64,000 nt of DNA from Kalaharituber pfeilii (GCA_015179045.1 WHUZ01000001.1:1736001-1800000), one strand, 5' to 3'. Shown: positions 38,557-50,706, numbered from the stretch's first letter. The notes: generated by a model not told the origin, from the sequence alone. Translations and numbers: made by a program.

Positions 38557-40881
38557 GGGTGGGGAGAGGAGAGATTAGGCAGGCGGTGATAGTCGGGTCA
38601 GCGGCAGTGCCCAGATCCACAGAGCTTGAGCCACCTGAACCGCACTGCACATTCGGCCACCTATCCACCACGCACCCCTGCTGCAGCTATATTTCCCCGG
38701 AGCCCCCTTATTAATGTACGCACCGTCTTTGGAGACCAGCCATTCCTGTGCAACGTATTCATCAGAATCAGAAAACGTACCATAAGAAACCAGAAATCTG
38801 ACAACCACCCATAGCCGCCGATAGCCATCCAACATCATGCCGTCATCTCCACTCCTCTCGTTTGCATATCTGACACTAGACTAGCAGCTGGCTTCATTTA
38901 ACATGTGTGAAAAAGACAGGAATGTGACGGTATAGAGTGGGTTAAGATTGGGAAATTTGTATAACCTATCATGATGGGTGATATACAAATTGGATCGTGA
39001 CCACCATTATCATCCTTATACACATTCTCATGATTTGGTCATGCCTTCCAATGGCAATTTTTCTCTGTTACCGTAATCCAATACCCTAGATTCAGTGTGG
39101 GGCGGCACACTGGCATACACTCGGCGAACAGCCCTGTTCCAGCTTACATTGGAGTTTTACAGTGTGCTGGGATCTTGTTTCTTGACCGTGGGAAGCATAT
39201 GGAATTGGAGGGGTGTTGGAATCAGGATGAAGCGAGAGGATATGTGGAGGATGCAAATTAGGCTGGTATTTGTGGCGAGATTTTGCAAGTGGGATGAAGC
39301 TGTGAGGAGGGTGCTAGTATGTAGGGGACGCGGGGGCGCGGGGGCGCGGGGGAGAGGAAGGGTGCTTTTCCTCTCAGCAAAGGGTGTGGTAAGGTGGCGA
39401 GTTGTACGTCTGATGAATGGTCGATAGTATTAGTGAGAATATGTGTATTTAGGGCTCACGAAACACAAATGCTATGCGACTTCGAATTCAATATCACTTC
39501 AATCTTTTTTTTTTTACCCTCGAGGGGTTTTTTTCTGTTTAAATCGCCTCTTGAACGGTTACATAGCTCACGCAAGGGTACACTCACCAACCAAGGTGCA
39601 GCATACGCTGGTAGCGAGACTACATTGTATTTTTATTTGTTTTTGCTTTGCTAGGGTTTGAGGCGACGTTACAAGTTTTTGAAGAGCTCTTATACAGTAT
39701 GACGGACGAAGCTAGCCTCAGAGCGACGCTAGTAGTCTGGTTGCTTAATTTGGAGGGTATAAATATTACTATATTCGGAAACAATGTGAAAACAGCGATA
39801 TACCGACGTACAAAGTTGTCGCTGGACGCGACTTTTTCGAAAGGTGAATTATATACAATATTGGGACGGATTATTTCTGAATTTGTGTTAATGTACATGT
39901 TTGAAATTGTGAGAGGGCTGCTATCTGTAAAGGTAATATAGATTGTCGATAGCGATATCAATACCAATGATTAGCAGTCATGAGGCATGTAGGTTGGCAT
40001 TGAAGAGAGTATAAAGTAACTCCACTAGTCTTCACTAGCGGACAGCTTGTATATGTTCTCGGCTTGAATGGTAGCATGACATGTCATCTAAATCATGTGT
40101 GAGTGAGACTAAAACTTCTCAAGCTAGTCTCATGTCAGGGTCATTCAGAAGCATTATTGATGTTTTTTTTTTAAGGTTTTAAAACGCCTCTTCCAGCCAT
40201 TTGCTTTAGAGGCTAATTATATATAGAAGCCTCTATGTGCATAGCCATTCGTGATCCGCAAATACATCCATCAAACCTTGCCAGCAGCAACACCTGTGAT
40301 CAGAAAGAATCCGCAATGGGTCGGAAAACGAGACCACATCTTTGCCTGTTGTTCAAGTTAAGACCTGTTCCCTATCTAGTGGGATATAAAAAGGTTACCC
40401 TAGGCACTGCCACCACGGAGGCTTGATCTGCCTAATACTGCGGCGTTCGGTATTCTGAAGCTCAAAAGTCATGGGTGGCACTAGTAGGTAATATAATGCC
40501 GAGACGAAGAGTAAGGGCATTATGTATATTACCTATTCCGGTAACTATCAACCGCAGGTTTGAACGAATCGCACCCTACATGGATTCATTCTAAAAGTAA
40601 GCATACAAGAAAATATTGATTAAAATAACACGTCGCAGGGATATGTAAGAGCTGAAGTATGCGACTGCCTCGAGGGCATGAAGGTCTTTGGTACTGAATG
40701 CCTCGAGCTTAGCAAGCCTGTCAAGCTGCTGACTTGTGCACGGTATTAATATCATATCTCACCAGCATGCACGCTCATGCCTGCTTGCTTGGTGCTTCTA
40801 GAAAGGCTTTTCTCCCCGCCTGCCGAACGCCCGAAAAGTTTGTTCTACTGTACTTGGGAACCTCGTATATAGACTAAAATC
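38557..40881. other. Gene-poor region with one AT-rich open frame
   Basis: No gene can be named. The frame ending at 39941 (open from about 39648, first Met of the sure part at 39699, reading MTDEASLRATLVVWLLNLEG) is AT-rich and preceded by an acceptor-like TTTGCTAG, so it may be a relic exon of unknown family. A GC-rich short tandem (GCGGGGGC)n lies at 39330-39352. T runs followed by CGCCTCTT occur at about 39507 and 40162. Confidence 0.35.
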
Positions 40882-41121
40882 TCACGATGCATTCGACCAG
40901 TTCCGGTCGACCCAGATACTCAAACTTGTTTTTTCTGGAAGCGGATCCCAGCGCTCGACAGTTCCATCGCCAAGAACTTTGATCTGGATGCGCGACCTGG
41001 GGTTAATGACATGTTGCACGTCTGCTTCCAAGTGAGTCTTCAAACAAATTGACGCCGGGAGGCGAAGCCTGTGTACGAATACAGGACGAAGCGAATATTT
41101 GTAATTGTACTCTAAGAAGTG
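40882..41121 (-). other. Methionine-less open frame with coding character, unassigned relic or exon
   Basis: On the minus strand, 79 codons lie between stops with no Met. The reading is protein-like throughout: HFLEYNYKYSLRPVFVHRL, PASICLKTHLEADVQHV, NPRSRIQIKVLGDGTVERWD, then PLPEKTS and a less convincing end. The composition (balanced charged and hydrophobic residues, no low complexity) suggests a true exon or gene fragment. I do not recognise the family. No convincing splice partners were found within 500 bp. Confidence 0.4.
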
Positions 41122-43762
41122 CTAGAAGACGATATATTTAGTATAATTCATTACGTGAAGTAAAACAAAACAAGAAAACAAACAAACATATCTTGAAAAT
41201 CATCTCTTTAAGTTGTTCAAATACGTCAACATACACCAAGTGCCACATCTGTGATACTGTATCAATTGTGATAGTCTCCTCAATCAGACGTGTGATTGCG
41301 TGTCTAGATTACGCAAGCTGCGCGGGTGCATGCCTGTCACATGATAAAACGAAGGGGGATACTTGACCTATTCGCTGAGTATTTAGAAACCGCACAGTCG
41401 TACCCGCTAAGTATTGGCTTTTTGGAATGGTGCAAACATGTGTACTCAAGTTCTCTACGAAGGCCTGCTGTTTGCACCATTCCGAGAATCGAATAGTGTC
41501 TGGATACTTTTTGAAACAGCAAGCAAGCAAACATAAGTATCACAGATATACTACTCTACTTCCTCCGCCTTTTCCTACCGATCATTGATTCGCCTCGTTA
41601 TTTTCATCCGATGGGATCGAGTCGTAAGCGCTGCACGACACTGCCACCAAATGTTACGTTCACAGGTTCAAGTTGCAGCTGTGTAGACAACTTGCAGTTG
41701 AGTTTCATTCACGGTATATACTAATTCTGTGTACGACCTACATAAGTAAGTAGTTTACTGTAGGATATATAGACATAATCGAATTAAATACCACGTAGTC
41801 GACTATCTCTGAGGAGAGGTTAACATTATGACGGGCAAGTCTATGCTTGGCGATGTAGAACCTAGGGACTCAAAACAATCCTTTCTCAATCTCGCTTCCA
41901 TGGAAGGACCTCTGCGACATCTTCGCGTCTCGAATTTAGAGCATTTTCCCTGCTATCCCCATTTACATGGTCCTTCCATCGCGCCCGAACTGAAAGTTCG
42001 AATACCTAGCGCCGGGTAATCTACGCTCCTACAAAAGCCCGTGTCCAAACGGCGGCTATCCATGATCGACCAGGGTTGCACAAGCTTTGTCGCTGTTACA
42101 GGTTGCGACTGACTTCAAACCTGGGGAGGCAGGGGTGTGGGGGCTGAGAGATGTTTGATGATCGAGGGCGATTGATGGGGGAACTGAGCGATGGATTGGG
42201 AATTTCAGCAGGAAAAGGAAAAGAACGCACGAGAATGTACAGGCAACCCTTGCTACAAGGAAGGCCAAGAATCTGACCTGTTTTCTGCCTATACCGAGAG
42301 GTTACATGCTGGCCCCCAAGTAGGCAGGGGGTGGAAAAAAAGGTCAAATGTGGAAATTTTCAGTGTATGATATTCAGATCTCAAGTGCCTTACCATTCCG
42401 CCAGCATCACGCCTCCTCAATGCCGCTTTCGACGTCCAGCTCTAGAGAAAATGGAAGACTTCTGCAAACTATTTCCTAATCCCAATGGCAAGCCAATGGC
42501 ATTTTCTTCAATGTCTATGATATTGAGGCCGTCAGATACACTAAAACGTTTTTCTCACTTTTTTGTATTGAGATATCTTGAACTAAATCACCACTCTGCT
42601 AGCCTATTACATAAGGCAGTACTGAAGGGCATGCCCCCGGTATTTCACTATTGCAAGTTGACTTTACCTGTTGCTGAATTAATTACTCCTGAAAAGTCCT
42701 TCATTGTCACAATAGCGCTTCTTTTCACTATAGCCAGGGCGCTTTTGCTGCGTGCACAAACAATCTCACCCATTCCTTCACTACTGTATAGCCAGGATTT
42801 CACTGTAAGGAGTTTCACTATCGCCGGGGTCACCTGTATATATAATTTTTGTGTGACAAAGGTGGTTTAGTGGGTCGCTGCATGCGGTGGGTAAACGGGT
42901 AGTCATTCGCACTAGTTAGTACTGAGACATCCAATAGTCGCCATCCTTCGAGAACATCTCGCTCAAGCTTACGGCATGATCGGGGCCTCATCAAACCTCA
43001 CTTCCTCTCCTACCCCACAGAATAGAAACCGCAAATGTCCCACTAGTTTCTCGAACCCTCGGCTACCCGAGAGTAATTCACCTACGGAATTGTGATTATC
43101 CGTTTAGCTCCAATTCCCAAACATTTCTGTTTCCACTAGACTATGATAGTGAGCTGCATGGACTAGTCGCCGCAATGTTAAAACATAAAATGCACGTCCT
43201 ACTGTCCACTTATGTGGTGTGCTTTGTGCTTTGTATGGTACCAGGGACGTCAAAGTAGTCCCGCGGTACCTGCGGTGTATGATACCCGCTCTCAAAGCAA
43301 CGCCTTGCACAAGGGTCCTGTTTCGAACCTCCACAGTCCATCCGTATTGGTCATCTACTCAAGCTACCACACCTCTTCACAAACCAGCCCGCCCAATTAA
43401 TTAATATATATATATCACTACTTGTCTCCTTCCCACCCTTCCCTTCTCTTCTCCATCCCTCAACCACATCTTCCCTTCTCCTTCGACGAGACTTATTCTC
43501 ATCCTCACTTTTTTAACCTTAACGGATTCGGCCAGTTCGAAGTCCTAAGCGCTAGACGCTCGTTGATTTTTTTATTTTCCCTCAAGAGACAAAGATAATA
43601 CCTACCAGTTTTTTCTATTTCTTTGTTATCAGTTTTCTTCCTATATTTGTCATACTTCAACTGCCGTTGGTCTTTTTAGCTAAAGATCCGATACCGACGA
43701 GTACTGTGTTATACATCGCCTTCAGCTCTTAGATCAGGTTTTAATCCATCACCATCACCAAA
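41122..43762. other. Non-coding region with a foldback
   Basis: No gene is supported; the 179-codon frame at 42331-42870 reads as noise. Repeated words of the form TTCACTAT(A/C)GCC(A/G)GG occur at 42726, 42818 and nearby, perhaps a decayed DNA transposon. The stretch 43400-43762 is strongly pyrimidine-rich and looks like the promoter and leader of the cupredoxin gene, with a TATATATATAT run at 43404-43415. Confidence 0.4.
41424..41483. repeat. Foldback with 15-bp perfect arms
   Basis: GGAATGGTGCAAACA at 41424-41438 pairs with TGTTTGCACCATTCC at 41469-41483 across a 30-bp loop. Outside the arms, AAGTAT also recurs in inverted orientation (about 41410 and 41506), so this may be the core of a longer decayed MITE. 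Confidence 0.5.
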
Positions 43763-44514
43763 ATGCAACTCTCCAAGGCCCTCCTCCTTACACTCACCTC
43801 CGCTCTCTTCACCGGCCTTGCCCAGGCACAAGAGACCCCCGATGGACAAGTTAAAGTGCATGTCGTCCAAGTCGGTGACAAGGACGGAAGCCTGCGATTC
43901 TACCCTGAGGAACTTCAAGCCAAAGTTGGCGAACTCGTGCAATTCCAGTTCTGGCCTCGTAATCACTCGGTTGCGCAGTCAACATTTAATGAGCCATGCA
44001 AGCCGATTGGAGACTCGGCGTCAGCGAATGGGACTGTCGGGTTCTTTTCAGGGTTCATGCCTGTGACAGCGGAGGATGAATTCATGCCGACATTCACGAT
44101 TACGGTGAACCAGACCGGACCAATTTGGTACTACTGTGCAACTGGCCCACATTGCCAGAGAGGCATGGCTGGTGTAATCAATCCGTAAGTCCCCTATTCT
44201 CAATTGACTTTATGAGCGCAGTGACTAACGTCTCAAACAGTCCAACGAACAACCCTGAACGCACTCTTGCAAAATATAAAGAGGCGGCCAACCAAACGAC
44301 TACCGGGGTCCCTGGCGGCCCACCAGGACAGGGAGGAGAGACCGACCCAGATGGACCAAAGGGGCCAGAGACTCCGACTATCGAGAACCCACCATCGAAC
44401 ACTTCTACTACTTTGCCACCACCAAGCAATACCGACTCTGCAGCTTCTGCAATGGGTGCCAGTGCAGTCAGCGTGGTGTTGGGAGCAATTGCAGTGGCAT
44501 TCTTCCTTGCTTGA
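43763..44514 (+). CDS. Secreted GPI-type cupredoxin domain protein
   Basis: Extracellular blue-copper-like protein of a family common on fungal cell surfaces; its physiological role is usually unknown. Exons 43763-44184 and 44241-44514 (56-bp intron), 231 residues. The signal peptide is MQLSKALLLTLTSALFTGLAQA. The cupredoxin domain (about 28-140) keeps probable copper ligands: His in PRNHSVAQ, Cys in IWYYC, His in GPHC and Met in QRGM. Ser, Thr and Pro are enriched from about 160 (NTSTTLPPPSNTDS), and the hydrophobic C-terminus ASAVSVVLGAIAVAFFLA follows small residues, matching a GPI-anchor signal. Strong pyrimidine-rich leader upstream. Confidence 0.9.
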
Positions 44515-45544
44515 GCTTGATCCAGCCCTGTCTGGTTTTTCATTGCGTCAAAGCTGTAGTCGTGGGGTATCGTAATAAGTCTGAGTTGGCAATAGGATTG
44601 TAGTTAGATACTTAATATTCTTTCTCTTTTGCTCTTTTGTCCTGGGCTTTGCTGTTGGGGAACTTGAGCTTTCTTTTGGGTTGGTGTTTCTTGGTTTGGT
44701 GTATGCATCTTTTTCTCCTAATCGTAGACGCACAGCATATTTTCGAGGTATGGCAGATCGTGTTGCAGAGAGACTGAAGGACTGGGAACTTGCTGTGTGG
44801 GTCAACGCATCTTTTTGTCTTGTCTCTTTCTTTCTTCGATTTTCTCTTCTTTTTCTGAGGATCAATAAAAAAAAGTAAAAAAGCAGACCCTAGGGCATTG
44901 CCTGTGCGCACTTGTAAGTGGATCGTGGATGAACTTGGGTGCGGGCGGATTCAGCGTCGATGGTGAGCGTTGCGGGTGCTGGTGACGCTTGAGACAGACG
45001 TGTGGATAAGTGGCCGCCCACGAAGCGCTGAGCGTTGCACGAAGTGCGTGGTCACGTGGCCAGGTGAGCGGCTGGCACAAGCGCCGTCGCCAAGAACACG
45101 AGTCGGGGCGCTGGAACCTTCTGTGCCGGAGGGCGCGAGCGCGGGCGGAGCAGCGCGGCCGCCGTCTTGGAGCTGGACTCGTCGCTTCTGCGCATCTCGT
45201 GACGCGGAGAAGGAAGAGCCTCGGCCTCGGCGCCCGAGCCCGCGCCGCATTGTCGCCGCCATCCCCCTAAGCGCTTGCTTGATTTTCTTGCCATTCAGGA
45301 CGTCTCCTGCTATTCTGAGAGATACGACTGACAGCACGCCACAAACCCGGTCTCCTTGGAGTCTTCGGCGTCCATTTCTTCATCCCTCACACTCCTTTGC
45401 TTATCCCACGTGCCGTTCCTATCATTATCCCTGACGTCGATACCAGTTTATACCGAGCAAAAGTCGCATTCAGTGTTTTAACCAGGCCTCGGCTCAATCA
45501 CTGTCCAGGCGACCAACACTTTATCTCTGCTTTTCCGCGCCGCC
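44515..45544. other. Intergenic region before SWC5
   Basis: No gene is supported. The stretch 44950-45300 is unusually GC-rich with overlapping open frames on both strands (for example 44970-45434), a composition effect. The SWC5 promoter lies in the last few hundred bases. Confidence 0.45.
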
Positions 45545-46882
45545 ATGACTCGCCCAACCCGCGCCCGCCGCCCAGCTCCTTCGAAACCCATAGAAGACGC
45601 CGAAGAGTCCAAAGCAGACCCCATTCTCAACCTAGACGACTACAATTCTGAGGAAGACGATGACTTTGACCCGGACGAGGCTGGGAGCGCGGACGAGGAT
45701 GACCATGATTTGGAAAGCAACAGTGGTGACGAAGGTCGGGAAAATGAGGAGGAGGCTGGGAATGAGGTTGGACAGGAAGAAGAGGTGGAGGGGGAGTGGG
45801 AAGATGAGGATGAAGGGGAGGAGGGGAGGAGGGGGAGGAGGAGGAGTTAATAGAGGACAAACGGAGGCAAGGAGGGAAGGGCAAGGATAAGGGTAAGGGC
45901 AGCACCGAGCAGAAAGGGAAGACGAAGAAAAAGGATCAAACTGAAGCAAAGGCTGGTGATGACAAGGAGGATGAGGATGAGGATGACGATGACCAACCCG
46001 AAGACGAAGACTTTGGCTCCGGCTCCGGGTCCGAAGGTGGGGAGGGCGGGCAAGTCAAGACTAGGGCACAGAGGGCTAGGCAGTGAGTTCGCATTTGCTC
46101 CCGCATGTGACGTTGTGTCATTACTGATTGAAGCGGGTAGGGAGAAGGAAAAGATACCGCTTGCAACCATGGCGACGGCAACCGCGGATGTGAATTCGTT
46201 GTGGGAGACCATGAATAAGCCGAGTTGGAAGAAGACTCCTCTCCGCACATCTAGTGAGAATGCAGAGTCGAGGATAAGCCCTACTGCGGAAGCTACATCT
46301 GCAAATGATACAACAAAACAATCCTTATCATCAGAACCAACACCAGCCCCTGCCCCTGCATCCACCGATAACGGGACCGCAAATGCAACGTCAATAAGTA
46401 CATTCTCCTCCACCGGCCCCTCCCGCCCAGAAACCATAATGAAGGACGGTATTCCCCACATAAACATTTCCCATACGTACGAATTCGCCGGCGAAATCCA
46501 CACCACCAATAAGCTCGTCCCACTCGACTCGGCCGAAGCTAAGCTGTACCTCTCGTCCCTATCCAACTCCTCTCCCACCGCCAACGGGGGTGGTGCGGCG
46601 ACCGAAAATGGGGACGACAAATCTGCTGACCCCCCAAAACGCCGCCCCTTGAAGCGTACCTCGGCATTCGACGTGCCGGCGGCAAGTAAGAAACCGAACA
46701 AGCTTAATACACTGGAGAAGAGTAAGCTGGACTGGGCTGGGTTTGTCGACCAGGAGGGGATCAAGGAGGATTTGGAGAGGGCAGGCAAGGGAGGAGGGTA
46801 CCTAGATCGACAGGCGTTTCTGGGGAGAGTGGAGGAGAGGAGAGAGGGGGTGTGGAGGGAGGGGAGGGGAGGGAGGCGGTAA
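45545..46882 (+). CDS. SWC5: SWR1-complex subunit SWC5 (BCNT-C domain); apparent one-base frameshift in acidic repeat
   Basis: Subunit of the SWR1 complex that deposits histone H2A.Z. Exons 45545-46082 and 46141-46882, about 426 residues once one base is added. The N-terminus has the family motif DDYNSEEDDDFDPDE followed by a long acidic stretch. The C-terminal BCNT domain reads KSKLDWAGFVDQEGIKEDL and GGYLDRQAFLGRVEERRE. In the purine-only tract 45806-45850 the frame ends at a TAA; the continuation EEEELIEDKRRQGGKGKDKG lies in the -1 frame. Exon 1 is 538 nt, and 539 gives the phase that exon 2 needs. The GAG/GGA repetition makes the exact site unclear. A long antisense frame (45847-46986) is a shadow. 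Confidence 0.88.
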
Positions 46883-47244
46883 CGACGCAATGAGTTGTAG
46901 ATGGTTTGAGATGGTGCTATTGGGGTATTGGTCAATTGACCGTATGTAGTTGAGTGTATAGTTGGCGTAACGATGATTGCCATCACTTATTTTGATGATG
47001 GTACTAAACATGTATGATATTGGGAGCTACTGATATGCAAACTAAGATACAGAACAAGAACAGATACTAAAACACTCAGATATTCATAACAATACAAATA
47101 TTACATGGTACGCATCGAATGGCAGTGATAAAACAAAACAAAAGTCCCGCGTAGTCTCATAAACCCAGTCATATTACACATATACGCATCTCATATAGTA
47201 ACAAACTGTGCCCTCCTCTGAGTGGTTGCGATGCAAGAACGACT
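46883..47244. other. Short convergent spacer
   Basis: Space between the 3' ends of SWC5 and MIS12; presumably their 3' untranslated regions. Nothing else seen. Confidence 0.6.
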
Positions 47245-48495
47245 TCACGACTCCTCCCCTTCCGCACATCCTTTCTCCGGCTGTCTTAACCCAAACACCC
47301 CTTCCAGCATCACAACCTCGCCCAACCCCCTCCTCCTCTCCGTCGCCCCCGCAGCTGCCCCAACCTTTGACGCCGCACCGTCCCAATACTCCCCGCCGAC
47401 AACCTCTCCCCTATTCGTTAGCTTTAGCCTGCGCTGCTTCTGCATGTGCCGCCTGACCATCTTCTCAATGTACCGTTTCCTTCTCTCGTCGGGCGAGATA
47501 TTGGGGTTGTTTGGGTCGAGGTCGGAGAGGTCTTTAATGGCTGTTGGCGACGGAGGGGGAGAGGGTGAGGCATCGAGAGGCACAGAGTCCTGGAGCTCGC
47601 GGAGATGCTGGAGTTTGGGCTCGATGGTAGAGAGGAGGGATCGGAGGGTGGGGAGTTGGAGAGAGATGAATTGGGCGGTGGTGTCGAGGGGGTGAAGGGA
47701 TGCTGGGGTGTTGCTGGTAACGATAGAGAGGGGCTCGTTATTGGGCTGTGGGGTGGTGGAGGTTTGGAGAGAGGGTTCTGTGAGGGAAAGCGCGGATTTG
47801 AGGCGGGAGATGAGGACGGCATTGCATGCGAGCTCGGTCTTGAGGGTTTGGTTCAAGTAGTGGCTTGCAATGAGCTGTTCACGGAGGCGGGAGAAGGTCT
47901 CGGTGGAAGGAGGCTGGGGGTGATCAATGGAGGAGGGGGTCAGAGTGGTGAAGTCGAGGCCCTGCAGTTATGCGAGGGGGGGTCAGCTGGGCCCGTGGTG
48001 GCGTAGAACAGTTGTGGGGGAATTTGAGTACCTTGTGATGCGGCAACCTAACCCACCCCACAAGGTTCTCCGGCACCGTTAACAGATTTCGGAGCACATA
48101 GATCTCGAATTTATCGAAATTCTTATCTACTAGATTGCCTAGTAGCGTTTCCAACTGGTGTATGCCATTGCGGATTTCGTGCTCGGCGGTGGGGTGGACG
48201 GTGTCCGGGTCGTCGGGCGAAGAGGGTACCCGAAGCGTGAAAAGTGCTTGAGGAAGGTCTCCTCGACAGTGTCGAGAGAGTTTGTGACAAGGGTGTTGAT
48301 TGAGTTGATAATTTCGTCGATGAGGGTCTAGAGATGGAGATGGGGCCGTCGCATGGATTGGCCATCAGCTGAGCGGAGGAGGTGGGAGGGTGAGGGACTG
48401 GCAATGAGGGGGGGGGTGGAGGGACTAACAATTGGGGAGTGCTCGAGGTGCTCTGTGAGGAGAGCCACTGTTGGGCTGAGGACGTAGGACGTCAT
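47245..48495 (-). CDS. MIS12: Kinetochore protein MIS12/MTW1; apparent one-base frameshift
   Basis: Subunit of the MIND/Mis12 complex linking inner and outer kinetochore. Exons on minus: 48495-48430, 48327-48032, 47961-47245; about 359 residues if one base is restored. Start MTSYVLSPTVALLTEHLEHSP fits the family (LLTEHF...), then TLIDEIINSINTLV. The hallmark follows: HQLETLLGNLVDKNFDKFEI, then YVLRNLLTVPENLVGWVRL and GLDFTTLTPSS, then a coiled region and a Pro/Gly-rich tail. Between SRFGY and PSSPDDPDTVHPT the frame moves by -1, near 48224-48229 (one C fewer than needed on the minus strand). Exon 2 is 296 nt, and 297 keeps both flanking phase-0 introns consistent. Confidence 0.88.
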
Positions 48496-48671
48496 GGCGG
48501 CTGAGACGATGTGATGCTGGAGACGAGTGCTAGCATCGTGTCGCAGAGCAGAGCAGCGCGTGCGACTGGAGCTGCGGTGCTTTGCGGGCTGCGGCTCGGG
48601 ACGTTAGCGTGCGCTGCGGGACGCTTGGCACGGCATGATGTGCTCGGAGTGGCCCCCCGGTGGACTTGGCC

Positions 48672-48899
48672 ATGACGCACCATTACCGACTCTGCGCCAA
48701 CCTCCGCGACCAAGACGAAAAGAAGCCCGTTCTCCAGCCGCGGTCCCGATCAAGCACTCTGAGCAAGTCTCCCCCGCACCTTCCATCCACCCACGCCCGG
48801 CATGTATCCCTGCGGCACCCCATATTCGACATCTCCAACCGACTCAGCGCACTCAACCTCGCCGCCGGCAGTCACCGTCCTTATCGCCTTCCTTACTAA
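48672..48899 (+). CDS. Small hypothetical ORF divergent from MIS12
   Basis: 75 codons from MTHHYRLCANLRDQDEKK, basic and Ser/Pro-rich, then ISNRLSALNLAAGSHRP. It starts 176 bp from the MIS12 start, so a shared divergent promoter is possible. No recognised domain; it could be a first exon or chance in GC-rich sequence. Confidence 0.22.
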   Translation: MTHHYRLCANLRDQDEKKPVLQPRSRSSTLSKSPPHLPSTHARHVSLRHPIFDISNRLSALNLAAGSHRPYRLPY

Positions 48900-49619
48900 T
48901 GGACTGTGGCACAAAGCCACCTCATTTTCTCCTTCCCCTTCATATACGCTGTACTCCTCTCCGCCGCCGCCCAGAATGGCCCCCTAACACGCCCACGTCA
49001 AGGTTACCCTGGGCCTACTGATGCCAGATCCCTTGCAAACTCTGTGATGGACGGAGTTGGAACAGGGGTATGGGGTTGTGGATGCGTCAAAATACCCATG
49101 ACCGTAGAAAATCCACTTTCTGCAATCGTAGCATTTGAACACCCTTAAATTTGTAAAACGATGTTATGTAAGCTATATATAATGCATGCAAGACGTGCAG
49201 CTGTGTTATCTGTTGTGCGCAAGCGAAGTTCATCCCATTTTACGTGAAGTAACACCGAAATGCTGGTCTCGTAGTAGTGCGGATATGAGGAAGTGATGTG
49301 GGAATTATTCAAGTAGAATCCTAATATTTATTCGTACAGGAGCTCCTGTATGTCTTGCTATTTATCCGTTTTCGGAGAGGAGATCCATGATTAGGATAGG
49401 GTCCCCGATATCAGCAGGGAAAGTGCGGAGAACTATGTATTCTGACTGATCTACAAAGCCAGATTATGAGGGCAGGTCTAAACTGTTGATACCCCAGACG
49501 CCAATATCAAACCACAAAACCAAGGAATCAAATCAAGAAATCCAGAAAGAAAAAAAAAGGTACGAACAGTCTAATACATCAGACCAAACATGTGGAGAAG
49601 AAAAAGAAAGAAGACATTA
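48900..49619. other. Intergenic region
   Basis: No gene is supported and no repeat was noticed. The right end is probably the SPT4 3' untranslated region. Confidence 0.5.
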
Positions 49620-50109
49620 TCATTCCCGAGTGTAGGTATCGGACCCATCACGGGGTTGGTAGTAGACATCAGCGTCTTCGAGTTGTATAATGACCTCTTC
49701 CGGAAGCTAAAACACGAAAATACCGGTTAGTTCCACGTGCTATGGACAGACGCTTTATATATTACACTCACATTTCCGCTCACTTTCACAGCATACATTC
49801 CTCTGACGAAACCATCAATTCTTTGCCATTTCGAGACCCAAGATTGTGTCGGTTGCCACAGGGCGATAAGCCCTCAAATACGGGTGAGGTGCAATCTTCA
49901 ACTTTTTCGGAGTTGTTCCTCAGATGTATTGCATCCTCACAGTTTGGGCATCCTTCCTTAATGAATTTCTATGACTCTATGTTAGACCTTGAATACTGCT
50001 GCAAGAAGTGCTGGTGACAACTCACCTGTTGGGGTTGGACTATTGAGCAAACCATGCAAGCGCGAAGGTACCGATATTGCGTTGGAATGACATAGTTACT
50101 GCTCGACAT
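49620..50109 (-). CDS. SPT4: Transcription elongation factor SPT4; apparent one-base frameshift
   Basis: Small zinc protein that binds SPT5 and RNA polymerase II during elongation. Exons on minus: 50109-50026, 49968-49772, 49706-49620; 122 residues once one base is added. The zinc-finger cysteines are present in RACMVCSIVQPQQ and EGCPNC, with a fourth in VEDCTSPVFEGL. The family core follows in the -1 frame: QPTQSWVSKWQRIDGF and GMYAVKVSGN, then LPEEVIIQLEDADVYYQPRD. The break is at about 49865-49869, between FEGL and IALWQ (minus sequence ggcttatcgcc, one A or T short). Exon 2 is 197 nt, and 198 restores phase. Confidence 0.9.
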
Positions 50110-50364
50110 CTTGAACGCGTTCTTTGCTCTCAAAGAAAATAGAGGAATTATTATTCACCGGTTCGTCACGAGATCGGTGTTGGAAAAAAAGATAGAGCGC
50201 TTGAGTGCGTTATAGTTTGGTTCGTGTGGGATTGCACTTTTGTAGTAATTGATGATCACGGTAGTGGCGCTTATTGAATGGCAGTAGCTTGCTCCTGTGC
50301 CAAGAGTATCACGTGAGAGGCCTAATGTACTCGATTACAAGATGACTGGCGAGGTAGCTGGTTT

Positions 50365-50706
50365 ATGCCTACAAGCAATCCGCCAGGCGGATTAGCAAAG
50401 ATCAAGTTGAATCTGAATTGCAATTCTACTTGGACCGTGACTTATCTCCCACCTTCACCTGCACCCGTCGAAGCATATAATGACCAGTCTTCTTTATTTG
50501 GTGCCATGGACAAAAGAAATAAAATCGAGCGACAGGATCTCCGACTTATTAGAATAGAGGATAAAGCATACAATGCCTCAATGACACAGAATTATAACAG
50601 GAAGGTACTTAGGAAAATGAAAAGGATATATTTATATAGAAACAGACATTTGTCTGAATTTGCACATATGCCCCTTGTAGGAACTGAAGGTTACGGTAAT
50701 TACTAA
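50365..50706 (+). CDS. Hypothetical ORF, basic, unassigned
   Basis: 113 codons, ATG in KMTGEVAGLMPTSNPPGGL context, rich in Lys, Arg and Asn (for example RKVLRKMKRIYLYRNRHL). No domain recognised. It lies 255 bp from the divergent SPT4 start and converges with SAC1. It may be chance or a retroelement scrap. Confidence 0.25.
   Translation: MPTSNPPGGLAKIKLNLNCNSTWTVTYLPPSPAPVEAYNDQSSLFGAMDKRNKIERQDLRLIRIEDKAYNASMTQNYNRKVLRKMKRIYLYRNRHLSEFAHMPLVGTEGYGNY

Noticed and set aside
42600..42850. Pogo-type terminal repeats around TTCACTAT motifs
   Set aside because: The motifs do not form properly oriented inverted ends with TA flanks.
42331..42870. 179-codon plus ORF
   Set aside because: Contains repeated TTCACTAT words and no recognisable protein pattern; probably transposon debris read by chance.
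45847..46986. 379-codon minus-strand ORF opposite SWC5
   Set aside because: It is the antisense of a low-complexity acidic/Ser-rich gene; the plus strand has clear BCNT-C homology.
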